From: Ornithinibacillus halotolerans
GTDB lineage: Bacteria; Bacillota; Bacilli; Bacillales; Amphibacillaceae
Direction: 5' to 3'
Length of the DNA: 64,000 nucleotides
NCBI RefSeq assembly: GCF_014637405.1
Contig: NZ_BMEY01000010.1
Span: forward strand, 78,218 to 142,217
Below are positions 26,166 to 34,289 of the stretch, piece by piece; positions within the stretch are counted from its first letter, which is position 1; each line of letters starts with the position of its first letter. Both the position numbers and the translations under genes were made by a program. The notes beneath the pieces are model-generated. The model made no database searches. It saw only the letters and a program-made list of their open reading frames with translations, and was not told the DNA's origin.

Positions 26166-26606
26166 CTACCGTGCAGAATGTATCCCTTCTTTTATTGCCC
26201 AAATATGATGTTCATGAGTGAAAAGCTCCTCTACCTTTTCTATCCTTACCCATTCTTTTATTTGGCCTTCTTCCAATGGATTCTGTGTTTTTTCCAACAA
26301 TTCAACCCTATAGAAATAACCATTACTTAATAAGGGATCTCCTTTTAGAGACAGAAAATAACAACTTGCATTTCCGATAAATGATTTTATATCAATTGAG
26401 TATCCTGTTTCTTCAAGCATCTCCCTTCTTAGACAAATTTCATTACTTTCATCATGTTCCACACCACCACCTGGCAAAAAATAACCACCATTAGGGGTAC
26501 GTACTGCTAATACTTTTTCTTTCCCATTATTAAATGTAACTCCATAAATTCCTTTCCTCATCGTGTAATCAACATTTTTCTCTTTCGTTCCAAAAACAGC
26601 AGTCAT
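26166..26606 (-). CDS. Nudix hydrolase
   Basis: 146 aa. The Nudix box GGGVEHDESNEICLRREMLEETGY gives all required Gly, Glu and Arg residues for Mg2+-dependent cleavage of a nucleoside diphosphate linked to X. The ATG overlaps the stop of the Nudix gene upstream (26603-26606), so the two are co-translated. The substrate is unknown. Confidence 0.88.
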   Translation of the reverse strand: MTAVFGTKEKNVDYTMRKGIYGVTFNNGKEKVLAVRTPNGGYFLPGGGVEHDESNEICLRREMLEETGYSIDIKSFIGNASCYFLSLKGDPLLSNGYFYRVELLEKTQNPLEEGQIKEWVRIEKVEELFTHEHHIWAIKEGIHSAR

Positions 26607-27091
26607 TTTTTCACTTTCCAGTCTTTGTAATAAATTATATCAATTCCTAGTTCGTTATTTTTCATCCAGTCAAATGCCTTTAGCACTAATGGCGAGGCAT
26701 TATCTAATGACACATCTTGCTCAGTCACCCAAACAGCCCCGAGGGAATCTTGTCCTTCAAACTGTTCTGGAGCACTTATCTTTCCACCTATTCGATTCAC
26801 TAGATAATAGACTGCAATATGGTGAACATCCGTGAATTCCTTCCACTCCCAAGGTAGCTGAAAATCAATTACACCAATATTTTCTACAATTTCAATATCA
26901 ATCCCCGTTTCTTCCTTAAACTCCCTTTGCATAGCTTTAGTCAAACTCTCTCCCTCTTCTAGACTTCCACCAGGGAGGTCATAACGCTTCTTATAAGGAC
27001 CACCATTTTTATTAATAACGAGCAGTTTATTATTTTCTATGTAAATTCCATATACGCCAAAGGCTCTGTGATATTTCCTAGTTTTTTGCAT
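26603..27091 (-). CDS. Nudix hydrolase
   Basis: 162 aa from the ATG at 27091, placed seven bases behind AAAGGAG; the frame extends 21 bases further without a ribosome site. Nudix box GGSLEEGESLTKAMQREFKEETGI. First gene of a run of two Nudix genes, a HIT and a HAD gene. Different in sequence from the neighbouring Nudix protein, so probably different substrates rather than a recent duplication. Confidence 0.88.
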   Translation of the reverse strand: MQKTRKYHRAFGVYGIYIENNKLLVINKNGGPYKKRYDLPGGSLEEGESLTKAMQREFKEETGIDIEIVENIGVIDFQLPWEWKEFTDVHHIAVYYLVNRIGGKISAPEQFEGQDSLGAVWVTEQDVSLDNASPLVLKAFDWMKNNELGIDIIYYKDWKVKK

Positions 27092-27196
27092 ACTTATCTC
27101 CTTTACATCCATTTAGTTATTTACCATTATAAATTATTTAAAATTTAAAAGTAGACTTATATTTCCGAAAAATATAGAATGAGAATTAACGTATGC

Positions 27197-27231
27197 AAAA
27201 AAACACCTTACACTATAGCAAGGTGTTTTTT
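27197..27231 (-). terminator. Terminator of the ykkCD operon
   Basis: AAAAACACCTT / AAGGTGTTTTT, 11-bp stem with a 10-base loop, 17 bases after the ykkD stop codon; symmetrical, so also usable on the plus strand. Confidence 0.85.
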
Positions 27232-27247
27232 ATAAGTTTTAAGATAA

Positions 27248-27562
27248 TTAGGAAACAAGTTTTAAGCCTACAGCTGAACATAAAACAATTGCGATAAAAA
27301 CCATCCGCTTCCAATCTTTTGATTCCCCATAAAATATCATTCCGACAAGTGCACCACCAACAACACCAATCCCAGTCCAGATAGCATAAGCTGTGCCCAT
27401 TGGAATAAATTCCATAGAATAACTCAACAATGCAAGACTTAAGCCAAACCCTAGAATCAAATAAACTACCGTTTGCCAGTTTCTTTTAACAGACAACTGA
27501 TTAATCATGGCTACTCCAAATGTCTCTAATAAACCTGCTAATATTAACGTAACCCAAGCCAT
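27248..27562 (-). CDS. ykkD: SMR-family exporter subunit YkkD
   Basis: 104 aa, four membrane helices, small multidrug resistance family: conserved Glu in the first helix (AGLLETFGVAMIN) and GTAYAIWTGIGVVGGALVG in the third. Its start overlaps the stop of ykkC, so the two subunits are made together and likely pair, as in B. subtilis. Control by a guanidine-I riboswitch upstream marks the pair as a guanidinium exporter or close relative rather than a general drug pump. Confidence 0.9.
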   Translation of the reverse strand: MAWVTLILAGLLETFGVAMINQLSVKRNWQTVVYLILGFGLSLALLSYSMEFIPMGTAYAIWTGIGVVGGALVGMIFYGESKDWKRMVFIAIVLCSAVGLKLVS

Positions 27563-27903
27563 CAGGATTCAGCCCCTTTCTTATTACCTTCATCTGTCAC
27601 CAACTTTAAACCAATTACCCCAACTAACAGCGTAAAAATGAGTATTATTTTAATCCAACGAAATGGCTCATCAAAAAATAGTATTTCAGAAATTACTGTT
27701 CCTGCAGTACCTAACCCAACAAAGACAGCATAAGCTGTTCCAGCTGGTAGCACTTGTGCTGCTGTAATCATTAAATAATTACTTATAATTATTAAAACCG
27801 CCGTAGCAGTCCAAGTCCAAGCATTATAGGAATGAGCCAAACCAATTACCCAAAACACTTCTAGTACAGCTGCAATAAATAATTGAATCCAATATCGATT
27901 CAT
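27562..27903 (-). CDS. ykkC: SMR-family exporter subunit YkkC
   Basis: 113 aa with four membrane helices; AAVLEVFWVIGLAHS carries the essential Glu in helix 1 and LPAGTAYAVFVGLGTAGTVISE the helix 3 motif. First gene behind the ykkC riboswitch, with GTGGAGG ribosome site. With YkkD it forms a heteromeric proton-coupled exporter in the membrane; guanidinium is the ligand sensed by the riboswitch and thus the likely cargo. Confidence 0.9.
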   Translation of the reverse strand: MNRYWIQLFIAAVLEVFWVIGLAHSYNAWTWTATAVLIIISNYLMITAAQVLPAGTAYAVFVGLGTAGTVISEILFFDEPFRWIKIILIFTLLVGVIGLKLVTDEGNKKGAES

Positions 27904-27933
27904 AAAAACACCTCCACTTTTAATAACAAAAAA

Positions 27934-28055
27934 CTAAAAAGCCCTGAGAGAAAACGAATAACGTTTCTCCCGGGCTTTTATCCCTCCGTGGCACAGTAAA
28001 TCACTGCGAGCTTTCTCTCGGTCCAGTCCAATAATTATTGCGGAACCCTAGAAAA
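27934..28055 (-). promoter_or_regulatory. Guanidine-I (ykkC) riboswitch with terminator
   Basis: The minus strand reads CTAGGGTTCCG (28051-28041), then GGACCGAGAGAAAGC, TGCCACGGAGGGATAAAAGC and CCCGGGAGA, the conserved blocks of the ykkC aptamer. The 3' part GCCCGGGAGAAA pairs with TTTCTCTCAGGGC to form the terminator (27934-27979) that guanidine binding would prevent. It lies directly before ykkC. Identification is by conserved sequence and gene context. Confidence 0.95.
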
Positions 28056-28160
28056 CTTATGAATAATCTAATTGTTTATTATTATATCAGTAATGATTTA
28101 AATCACAAGCAACTTCTTGTGTTAGATTCACTTTAATGAACTGAGATTAATTTAACAACC

Positions 28161-29066
28161 TCACTTCTCCCACTCACATCTTATAGCAAGCTGTCCATTT
28201 ACTAGTTCACTCGCAATCGTTCCATTCATTTTATCCATAAAACTTTTCACAATCGACAGTCCTAATCCTGTGCTATTGTCTGAACGTGATTGATCTACCA
28301 TATAAAATCGATCGAATATTCGTTCAACATCTTGTTTAGTTAGTGTATAGGCATCATTTTTAATACTCAACATAATTGTCGATTCTTTTTCTTCAAGACT
28401 AATTATTATATTACCATCTGAATGTTTAATTGCATTAGAAATCAAGTTTTCTACTACTCTTGATACAGCTGACTCATCCGCAATAATAAATAAATTACCT
28501 TTAGGAATATTTATTATTGGTTCCAGATTTTTCTCGTTAAAACGATCATAAAAACTCATAATAGTATCAACGACTAACCTGTTTATATTAATTCGTTCGG
28601 ACTTAAGTTTATGTTCTGCGGATTCAATTACACTTAATTCGAAAAAATCATTCAACAATGCCTCTAATCGCTTGGCTCGCTGTTTAGCAATGGATAAAAA
28701 TTCTTCTTTTTCTTCCAGCTCTACATTCTCCGCTTCCGCCATTTGTATATACCCTAAAATAGACGTTAATGGAGTCCTTAAGTCATGGGATATATTTGCA
28801 ACAGCTTGTTTCTGTTCCATCTCAAAACGTATCTTCTCTCTATGTTCGGTAACATACATATCCATCAGTTTATTGATTTGTATGCCAAGCTTTTCGATAT
28901 CTTTATCCATTAAAGCAATATCTATCTTTTTATTTGTTTTTCGGTTCGTATATTTCTGTAATTGTTGAGAAATATTATGTACTTCTTTTTTAATAGAAAA
29001 AAGGCGAGTGAATAAAAAGACCGCTATAATAGAAATGGTTATTACTATATAAACCAATACATTCAC
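28161..29066 (-). CDS. Sensor histidine kinase
   Basis: 301 aa. One membrane helix (about 4-22) with almost no extracellular part, a linker, H-box NISHDLRTPLTSI with H94, N-box NLISNAIKHS, and the F/G boxes VERIFDRFYM and STGLGLSI. A kinase without an external sensor domain next to an ABC transporter usually relies on the transporter or the membrane for sensing, as in the intramembrane-sensing kinases of Firmicutes. Last gene of the set papain-like hydrolase, response regulator, ABC ATPase, permease, kinase. Confidence 0.9.
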   Translation of the reverse strand: MNVLVYIVITISIIAVFLFTRLFSIKKEVHNISQQLQKYTNRKTNKKIDIALMDKDIEKLGIQINKLMDMYVTEHREKIRFEMEQKQAVANISHDLRTPLTSILGYIQMAEAENVELEEKEEFLSIAKQRAKRLEALLNDFFELSVIESAEHKLKSERININRLVVDTIMSFYDRFNEKNLEPIINIPKGNLFIIADESAVSRVVENLISNAIKHSDGNIIISLEEKESTIMLSIKNDAYTLTKQDVERIFDRFYMVDQSRSDNSTGLGLSIVKSFMDKMNGTIASELVNGQLAIRCEWEK

Positions 29067-29079
29067 TCACCTTTTCTTC

Positions 29080-29847
29080 TTACTTAATTTCTTTTTTGTT
29101 AAAAACAAGAATTCCACATAAAACAAGAATAATTAAACTTACTGCCCCAATAATAATTGACTTAATCATGTCAACGCTTGTCATATTAGCGTTAAATACC
29201 TCATTAAATTGGCGAAAAATAGAATTCTCATAAATTAAATTTATTATAGGTAAACTCTGGAATTTTTCTATTGCAAACATCAATATAGTAAATAGTATTG
29301 AAAAGATAATTGTTTTCCCGCTGTCCTCTGTAATAATAGCTAGTACTAATAAAATGGCTATATAACCTAATAATTGTAATATAAATAATCCATATGATTT
29401 ACCTAAATATATCAAATTAGAATCACTTAAAGTATCTCCGTTACCAGTAAGAACGATTAATATTAAGCCAGTCATCACTGGAATAAGCACTGCCAAAACA
29501 ATAGAACCTAGTGAAAGAACAATAAACTTTGTTAAATAGATTTTGAATCTCTTATGGCCACTAATTAACTGATTTTTAATGACACCACTTTGTGAAAACT
29601 CTATGGATATAAAGAAGGCTGCTAAAGGGCTAATGATAAGATTAAAAAACATTGGAACAGAAAACATCGTTAATGCATTTAACTCACCAATCCCAGCGCT
29701 GTCGTAAGTGGTTCCAGTTATTTGCCACCAATCAATAAGGATGAGGTAATGTAACAATACGCTTAAGCCCGTTACACTCACTAAGGTTACCCAAAATGTC
29801 CTGTTACGTTGTAACTTAAAGATTTCTGACCTCATGAGATTATTCAT
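29080..29847 (-). CDS. ABC-2 type transporter permease
   Basis: 255 aa with six hydrophobic segments, starting with MRSEIFKLQRNRTFW, typical of permeases in lantibiotic-immunity type (NisEG-like) and Na+/drug ABC exporters. It overlaps the ATPase gene by 8 bases. Two copies, or a homodimer, would pair with two ATPase subunits. Peptide antibiotic export or immunity is the likely role, given the kinase and regulator beside it. Confidence 0.83.
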   Translation of the reverse strand: MNNLMRSEIFKLQRNRTFWVTLVSVTGLSVLLHYLILIDWWQITGTTYDSAGIGELNALTMFSVPMFFNLIISPLAAFFISIEFSQSGVIKNQLISGHKRFKIYLTKFIVLSLGSIVLAVLIPVMTGLILIVLTGNGDTLSDSNLIYLGKSYGLFILQLLGYIAILLVLAIITEDSGKTIIFSILFTILMFAIEKFQSLPIINLIYENSIFRQFNEVFNANMTSVDMIKSIIIGAVSLIILVLCGILVFNKKEIK

Positions 29848-30766
29848 TGTCAGCGCCCCCTACAATCCTTGAAAAGTAGCTTTCCAGACTGTCTCCATTT
29901 TGTGAGAGATGTTCAATAATAAGTCCATTATCGGTGAGAGATTTTGACACATTACGTACATCATCAAGGTAACTATAAAGTCTAATCGTACCATCCGGCA
30001 TTACTTCAAAATTAGTAGTGGCTAACTTTTCTTCCAAAATAGTTGCGCCCCTTGTTGTGTTATCAACCTTAATTTGCAAATGTTGTTTGCATTTTTCATC
30101 TAATTCTTTTGCAGTTAGTTCTTCCAATAAAATCCCTTGATGAATAATACCAAATTTAGTAGCTAACTGATGGAGTTCACTTAATATATGACTCGATATC
30201 AATACAGTTAACCCCTTTTCACGATTCAAACGCTTAATTAATTCCCTTAATTCAACAATTCCCATTGGATCTAATCCATTTGTCGGCTCATCAAGTATTA
30301 AGAATTCAGGGTCACTTAATAGAGCAACCGCAAGACCTAGCCTTTGTTTCATGCCTAGGGAGAAGTTCCTCACTTTTTTCTTTCCTGTACCCTCGAGTCC
30401 TACAAGATCTAACGTTTTCTCAATACACTCTCTACCCGGTATCCCTTTTTGTAATCGATGAACTTCTAAGTTTTCATAGGCAGTCATATTTTGGAATAGT
30501 GCTGGTTGTTCAATAATGGCAGCTATGCGTTTCTGTGCCTCTGTTAATTCACTTGAGGCAGCATTATGAAATAACTCTATTGACCCACTTGTTGGGAAGG
30601 CCAGTCCAGTTACTAAACGCAACATCGTTGATTTGCCAACTCCATTTTGTCCGATAAACCCGTAAATTTCACCCTTCTGTATAGAAATATTTATATCCTT
30701 AAGAGCAACATGCTGTTTGTATTGTTTGGAAAGATTATTTGTTTTCAATATATATTCACTCATCAT
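29840..30766 (-). CDS. ABC transporter ATP-binding protein
   Basis: 308 aa. Walker A GQNGVGKST, signature FSLGMKQRLGLA, Walker B FLILDEPTNGLDP, and the H-loop ISSH. The extra 80 residues after the ATPase core are usual for this BcrA-like class. Translated with the permease (8-base overlap). A three-box promoter (30808-30849) in front of it allows induction apart from the regulator gene upstream. Confidence 0.9.
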   Translation of the reverse strand: MMSEYILKTNNLSKQYKQHVALKDINISIQKGEIYGFIGQNGVGKSTMLRLVTGLAFPTSGSIELFHNAASSELTEAQKRIAAIIEQPALFQNMTAYENLEVHRLQKGIPGRECIEKTLDLVGLEGTGKKKVRNFSLGMKQRLGLAVALLSDPEFLILDEPTNGLDPMGIVELRELIKRLNREKGLTVLISSHILSELHQLATKFGIIHQGILLEELTAKELDEKCKQHLQIKVDNTTRGATILEEKLATTNFEVMPDGTIRLYSYLDDVRNVSKSLTDNGLIIEHLSQNGDSLESYFSRIVGGADNE

Positions 30767-30807
30767 TGATAGCCTCCCTCTCGTACTGTCTTTATTATCC
30801 GTTCTAA

Positions 30808-30849
30808 ACTATAAGAAAGGCTTAAGATAATTCTTAAGAAAACCTTAAG
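30808..30849 (-). promoter_or_regulatory. Response-regulator boxes and promoter before the ABC transporter
   Basis: CTTAAG at 30821, 30833 and 30844 (steps of 12 and 11 bases), then 7 bases to a -10 TATAGT (30808-30813) on the minus strand. The same layout occurs at 32201-32242. Boxes overlap the -35 position, as expected for an OmpR-type activator. Confidence 0.7.
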
Positions 30850-31537
30850 ATTTTAATCGATAACCCATTCCCCAGATTGTTTCGATATACTCACCATTTG
30901 GGTTGGCCGTTGCTAGTTTATTTCTTAGATTACTCATATGAACATTCACTGTATTATCATCCCCGTGGTATGGCTCGTTCCATACACTTTCGAAGAGGTT
31001 TGACTTAGAGAAGACTTTATGAGGAGATGACAAAAGCAAGTATAATATGGCATATTCTCGTTTAGTTAATGAAAGTTTCGTGTTATTAATATAAACTGTT
31101 TTTGCATCAATATCTAACCTGATATCTTTATGAGTTAATGCAGGTTGCTTTGTGGGAATCTGACTTTGTTTGTACCTTCTTAATACAGAGTCAATACGTG
31201 CAGATACTTCTTCTACATCAAAAGGTTTGGAAATAAAATCATCTGCTCCTGATCGTAAACTATCAATCTTTATATACTGATCATTCTTTGCCGAAATAAT
31301 AATAACGGGAACTGTACCACTTGACCTAATTTTCGTAAGAATGTCCTCGCCTCTCATACCAGGAAGCATTAAATCAAGCAACACTAAATCCCACTCTTGT
31401 TGTTCTAAATAAATCATCGCTTCTGTTCCGGAATAAGCAGATTGAGCAAAGTAGTTACTTTTTCGGATTATTCTACATAATAATTGGTTAATATCATTGT
31501 CATCTTCAACAACTAGAATATTTATTTTTCGTTCCAA
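30845..31537 (-). CDS. OmpR-family response regulator
   Basis: About 230 aa. Receiver domain with phosphorylation site D55 in LVLLDLMLPG, acidic pair EDD at 11-13 and lysine in ISKPF; C-terminal winged helix with LTKREYAILYLLLSS and DDNTVNVHMSNLR. I prefer a TTG start at 31537, because GGAAAGGATG sits at proper distance; an ATG at 31546 directly touches the same purine run. Partner of the kinase at 28161. Likely binds the CTTAAG triple boxes found before the ABC genes and before the upstream hydrolase gene. Confidence 0.88.
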   Translation of the reverse strand: MERKINILVVEDDNDINQLLCRIIRKSNYFAQSAYSGTEAMIYLEQQEWDLVLLDLMLPGMRGEDILTKIRSSGTVPVIIISAKNDQYIKIDSLRSGADDFISKPFDVEEVSARIDSVLRRYKQSQIPTKQPALTHKDIRLDIDAKTVYINNTKLSLTKREYAILYLLLSSPHKVFSKSNLFESVWNEPYHGDDNTVNVHMSNLRNKLATANPNGEYIETIWGMGYRLKS

Positions 31538-31580
31538 ATGTATCATCCTTTCCAAACTATTATTGTTTTATCCTTCCACA

Positions 31581-32153
31581 TCATGCAGGGATAAAAGGAT
31601 AAGAAAATGATACATTCTCTGGCTCACCCTTCATCAGATAATCATTTACACTACCTTCATATTCCAAACGAAGATCAGGTAATTCCTGCAAATCATGTGG
31701 TGCTACAAGCGATACTGAATTTTCAAATTGAATAACATTAGATCCCTCTAATACTGATGCAACAAATTCCGAACAAAAATAAGAGTTCTTTCTAGTTAAT
31801 GGCCTGTTAAAAACAAATCCAAATAACCCTAAAAAATTATAGTGATACGCATCTTTTTCTGCACTAATTTCCTCAATATAGTTTTTGATAGTTTGCAATT
31901 GGTTATCCGTGACAGTTAATGAATAGATTGCACATCTTGCATGGTTTAATAGTTTGGAATTTACATCTTCTTGTACAAATCCCCCGTTTAATGGATTATG
32001 GATATTCTTTCTGCCAAAACTATAAACCTCTTCTAAATTTGAATCCAAGGCAATAGAAGCGTGATTATATGGTTTATTGGTATATAGTTTTATTAACTTT
32101 GTTAAGAACGACCCGGTATCTGTTAAAAGAATGTATATCTTACTTTCTTTCAT
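31581..32153 (-). CDS. YiiX/YaeF-like permuted papain-type amidohydrolase
   Basis: 190 aa from the ATG at 32153 (AAAGGAG upstream). The pattern is that of permuted NlpC/P60 enzymes: YNHASIAL with the catalytic His near the start and SYFCSEFVASVL with the catalytic Cys in the C-terminal half. No signal peptide, so it is probably cytoplasmic; such enzymes act on amide bonds of peptides or lipids. Its gene is 43 bases ahead of the response regulator and has the same triple CTTAAG promoter as the ABC genes, so it is part of the same response. Confidence 0.72.
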   Translation of the reverse strand: MKESKIYILLTDTGSFLTKLIKLYTNKPYNHASIALDSNLEEVYSFGRKNIHNPLNGGFVQEDVNSKLLNHARCAIYSLTVTDNQLQTIKNYIEEISAEKDAYHYNFLGLFGFVFNRPLTRKNSYFCSEFVASVLEGSNVIQFENSVSLVAPHDLQELPDLRLEYEGSVNDYLMKGEPENVSFSYPFIPA

Positions 32154-32200
32154 ATTCATTCTCCTTTTTCTTTAATTGATAAGTCTACTATACAAATCAA

Positions 32201-32242
32201 TTAGTAAGAAAAACTTAAAAACTTTCTTAAGAAATCCTTAAG
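32201..32242 (-). promoter_or_regulatory. Response-regulator boxes and promoter before the hydrolase/regulator genes
   Basis: CTTAA(A), CTTAAG and CTTAAG start at 32214, 32226 and 32237 (steps of 12 and 11), then 7 bases to a -10-like TACTAA (32201-32206) on the minus strand; a copy of the layout at 30808-30849. Confidence 0.65.
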
Positions 32243-32387
32243 TTTTTAGAAAGAGAAACAGACTAGGACAAAACTATTCCTAATAAAGGTAAACATTCCG
32301 AGTGGGATCATGGAGGTGGAGATCATCCCCATTACTCAAAAACTCTCCCTAAGTAAACTTCCTCTACTATTTCTTGTAAAAAAACAA

Positions 32388-32560
32388 AAAAGAGGGAATA
32401 CATACCCCCTCTTTTAATTTAACCGTACTATATTGGTTTTCTTTTAAATTAGACAGATCAATTCCATTTATCTGAACATAGGCTGAGCCTATGAGTATTT
32501 AATTATCAGTTTAAACGTAATCTGATTAATGCTGTCACAAAGAAAACCTCCATTTCATTT
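32388..32560 (-). ncRNA. Putative short transcript with a ten-codon leader ORF and attenuator-like hairpins
   Basis: Inside the 460-base gap before the oxidoreductase. On the minus strand an extended -10 (TGCTATGAT) is followed by GGAGG (32551-32547), eight bases, then GTG at 32538 opening a ten-codon frame (VTALIRLRLN) that stops at 32506. A CATAGGC/GCCTATG hairpin (32477-32493) and a 9-bp terminator AAAAGAGGG/CCCTCTTTT (32388-32415) with T run follow. The order resembles translation-attenuation leaders of resistance genes, but no resistance gene follows. The rest of the gap (32260-32387) shows nothing I can assign. Confidence 0.4.
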
Positions 32561-32617
32561 TAGATGTAATTATCATAGCAAAGTTACACTCGTTTTTTTA
32601 TGTTATTCATTTTCAAA

Positions 32618-33307
32618 TTAATATCCGTATAAAACATCTTTTTTGATTTTTTGCTTAGAAACTTTATTTTCTTGTAAATAGGCTGAAACAGAATCCACCA
32701 TAGACTTCGGTCCGGCAATAAAGTATTTTTCATTATCCTTATATAGCTGCATATACTTATCTATTTCATTATATAAACGATCCCTTGAGTCAAAATAAGT
32801 AACACTGATAGAAGTACTATTAGCTATGTCATTAAGTTCATCTTTGAAAATATATGATTTATCGCTGTCCATATAGAGTAGATGGATTGGTTTTTGATTA
32901 GAATTTCCCTCTAAGTCAAGTTGTTTCAATATGGACCTGAATGGTGTAATCCCGATTCCTCCAGCAATTAAGATGGTAGGACTATCAGCTTTTAAGTGAA
33001 ATGCCCCTACTGGTCCCGACATAGTAATTGTCATTCCAGGTTTTAATTCCAACAGAGCTTTTTTATACTCACTTGGGGTGTCATTAATTTTTGTTGTAAT
33101 ACGAATTGTATCTTCCTTAGGAGCAGATGCCACACTGAATGGTTTCGTACCACTTTTTATTTTCTTATGTGTAATCGTAAATAAACCGTGTTGACCTGCT
33201 TCCCAGGTTAAATCTTGTCCTTTTTTAAATTGAAAACTGTACACATTATCCGATTCTTTTTTACTCCCTAGAAACTCTAATTCTTTCTTCTTAAAAACTG
33301 CAATCAT
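32618..33307 (-). CDS. Ferredoxin-NADP reductase-like FAD-binding oxidoreductase
   Basis: 229 aa, an FNR fold without a fused ferredoxin domain. KPFSVASAP is the FAD-binding RxxS-type motif (here K-P-F-S), GPVGAFHL and LIAGGIGITPFRSIL the NAD(P)-binding and pyrophosphate loops, and YFIAGPKSMVDSV the C-terminal nucleotide site. It would move electrons between NAD(P)H and an unknown partner. The partner (globin, ferredoxin or membrane protein) is not encoded next to it. Confidence 0.85.
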   Translation of the reverse strand: MIAVFKKKELEFLGSKKESDNVYSFQFKKGQDLTWEAGQHGLFTITHKKIKSGTKPFSVASAPKEDTIRITTKINDTPSEYKKALLELKPGMTITMSGPVGAFHLKADSPTILIAGGIGITPFRSILKQLDLEGNSNQKPIHLLYMDSDKSYIFKDELNDIANSTSISVTYFDSRDRLYNEIDKYMQLYKDNEKYFIAGPKSMVDSVSAYLQENKVSKQKIKKDVLYGY

Positions 33308-33394
33308 ATCTTGAAAAAACCCATATCATTAACTCCTTTTTGACGGACTTCGACTTCCCTTATACTCCCCAATAAGGGATATTAACCCACGTAA

Positions 33395-33775
33395 TTAAAG
33401 TATCTTTTTAAGTTCTTCCACTTTATATGCCCAACCACTTTTTGCACCATGGAATGCATAATCTTCTTGTGCGAATCCAGTGTGTTCAAGATGTACATGA
33501 GTTGTTTCGCCTTCTTGTTTTAATGTCCATGTCACTACTGTATCAATCGGCCCACCGACCCATGTATACGATAGTTTGTTAGGCTCATCAACAACTAAGA
33601 CTTCACTATCTACAACTAAATCAATTTCTTTATTCCAAAACTGACACTTAGATCCTACAATAGGTTGAAAATTATTCTCCATCACCCATTTTGCAAGTGT
33701 GTCTGATTGTGTTAAAGCGTCCCAAACTTTATGAATAGGGCTTTTAAATTGAAAATCTAATGATATATCTGCCAT
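33395..33775 (-). CDS. SRPBCC (AHSA1-like) domain protein
   Basis: 126 aa START-like fold: the first strand ISLDFQFKSPIHKVWDALTQSDTLAKWV and the block VVTWTLKQEGETTHVHLEHTGF are typical of AHSA1/CalC-like proteins in which the hydrophobic cavity binds a small ligand. It follows an ArsR-type regulator by two bases, a pairing seen often in Bacillaceae; such pairs respond to unknown small molecules. Confidence 0.85.
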   Translation of the reverse strand: MADISLDFQFKSPIHKVWDALTQSDTLAKWVMENNFQPIVGSKCQFWNKEIDLVVDSEVLVVDEPNKLSYTWVGGPIDTVVTWTLKQEGETTHVHLEHTGFAQEDYAFHGAKSGWAYKVEELKKIL

Positions 33776-33777
33776 TT

Positions 33778-34098
33778 TTATTCCTCCAATATATTTTTAA
33801 GTAGTAATGCTCTTTCATTCCAAAACTTCTCATAAAAGGATAACCAATCTTTTACTTCCTGCAAGGGAGCTGGATTTAGTTTATACCTTGTTTCTCGACC
33901 TGCTTTTCGGTTCGTCACTAAATCTGCCTCCTTTAGGATAGTCAGATGTTTCGATACAGCAGTACGTCCCATTTTAAATTGTGCAGTTAATTCATGTAGA
34001 GGTAACTCATCTCCATCTGCCAATATGCGTATTAATTTACGTCTAGTTGGATCTGCAATAGCTACAAAAACATCACGTTTATGTTCTGTTTGGTTCAA
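33778..34098 (-). CDS. ArsR-family transcriptional regulator
   Basis: 106 aa winged helix: RRKLIRILADGDELPLHELTAQFKMGRTAVSKHLTILKEADLV, wing RAGRETRYKL. It lacks the metal-binding cysteines of ArsR or CadC, so a non-metal signal is likely, as for the other ArsR proteins paired with SRPBCC proteins. Two GACACTA-type palindromes frame its promoter, which predicts self-repression. Confidence 0.88.
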   Translation of the reverse strand: MNQTEHKRDVFVAIADPTRRKLIRILADGDELPLHELTAQFKMGRTAVSKHLTILKEADLVTNRKAGRETRYKLNPAPLQEVKDWLSFYEKFWNERALLLKNILEE

Positions 34099-34122
34099 AG
34101 CCTTTCCCCCTCTTCTTCATAA

Positions 34123-34171
34123 GACACTAAATAGTGTCCCTATTATATGACACCATTTAGTGTCCAGTCAA
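34123..34171 (-). promoter_or_regulatory. Promoter of the ArsR/SRPBCC operon with twin operators
   Basis: -35 TTGACT (34166-34171), 18-base spacer, -10 TATAAT (34142-34147). GACACTAAATGGTGTC fills the spacer (34149-34164) and GACACTATTTAGTGTC lies just downstream of the -10 (34123-34138). Their spacing of 26 bases between starts suggests two dimers on the same DNA. Confidence 0.8.
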
Positions 34172-34248
34172 GTAGTTTGTAAAATGCTTTATTAATTTTA
34201 TTTTCACTCATTTTCAATATATAACTTTTGCCATTTTCGAGATGAATT

Positions 34249-34282
34249 AAAAAAAGGACTGAATCAATACCTGATTCAGCCC
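34249..34282 (-). terminator. Terminator of the acetyltransferase gene
   Basis: 11-bp stem GGGCTGAATCA / TGATTCAGTCC followed on the minus strand by TTTTTTT. Confidence 0.88.
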
Positions 34283-34289
34283 TACTTTA

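Noticed and set aside
32262..32356. Short plus-strand frame with WDHGGGDHPHYS
   Set aside because: Preceded by a stop codon, no start or ribosome site; perhaps a decayed fragment but nothing can be supported.
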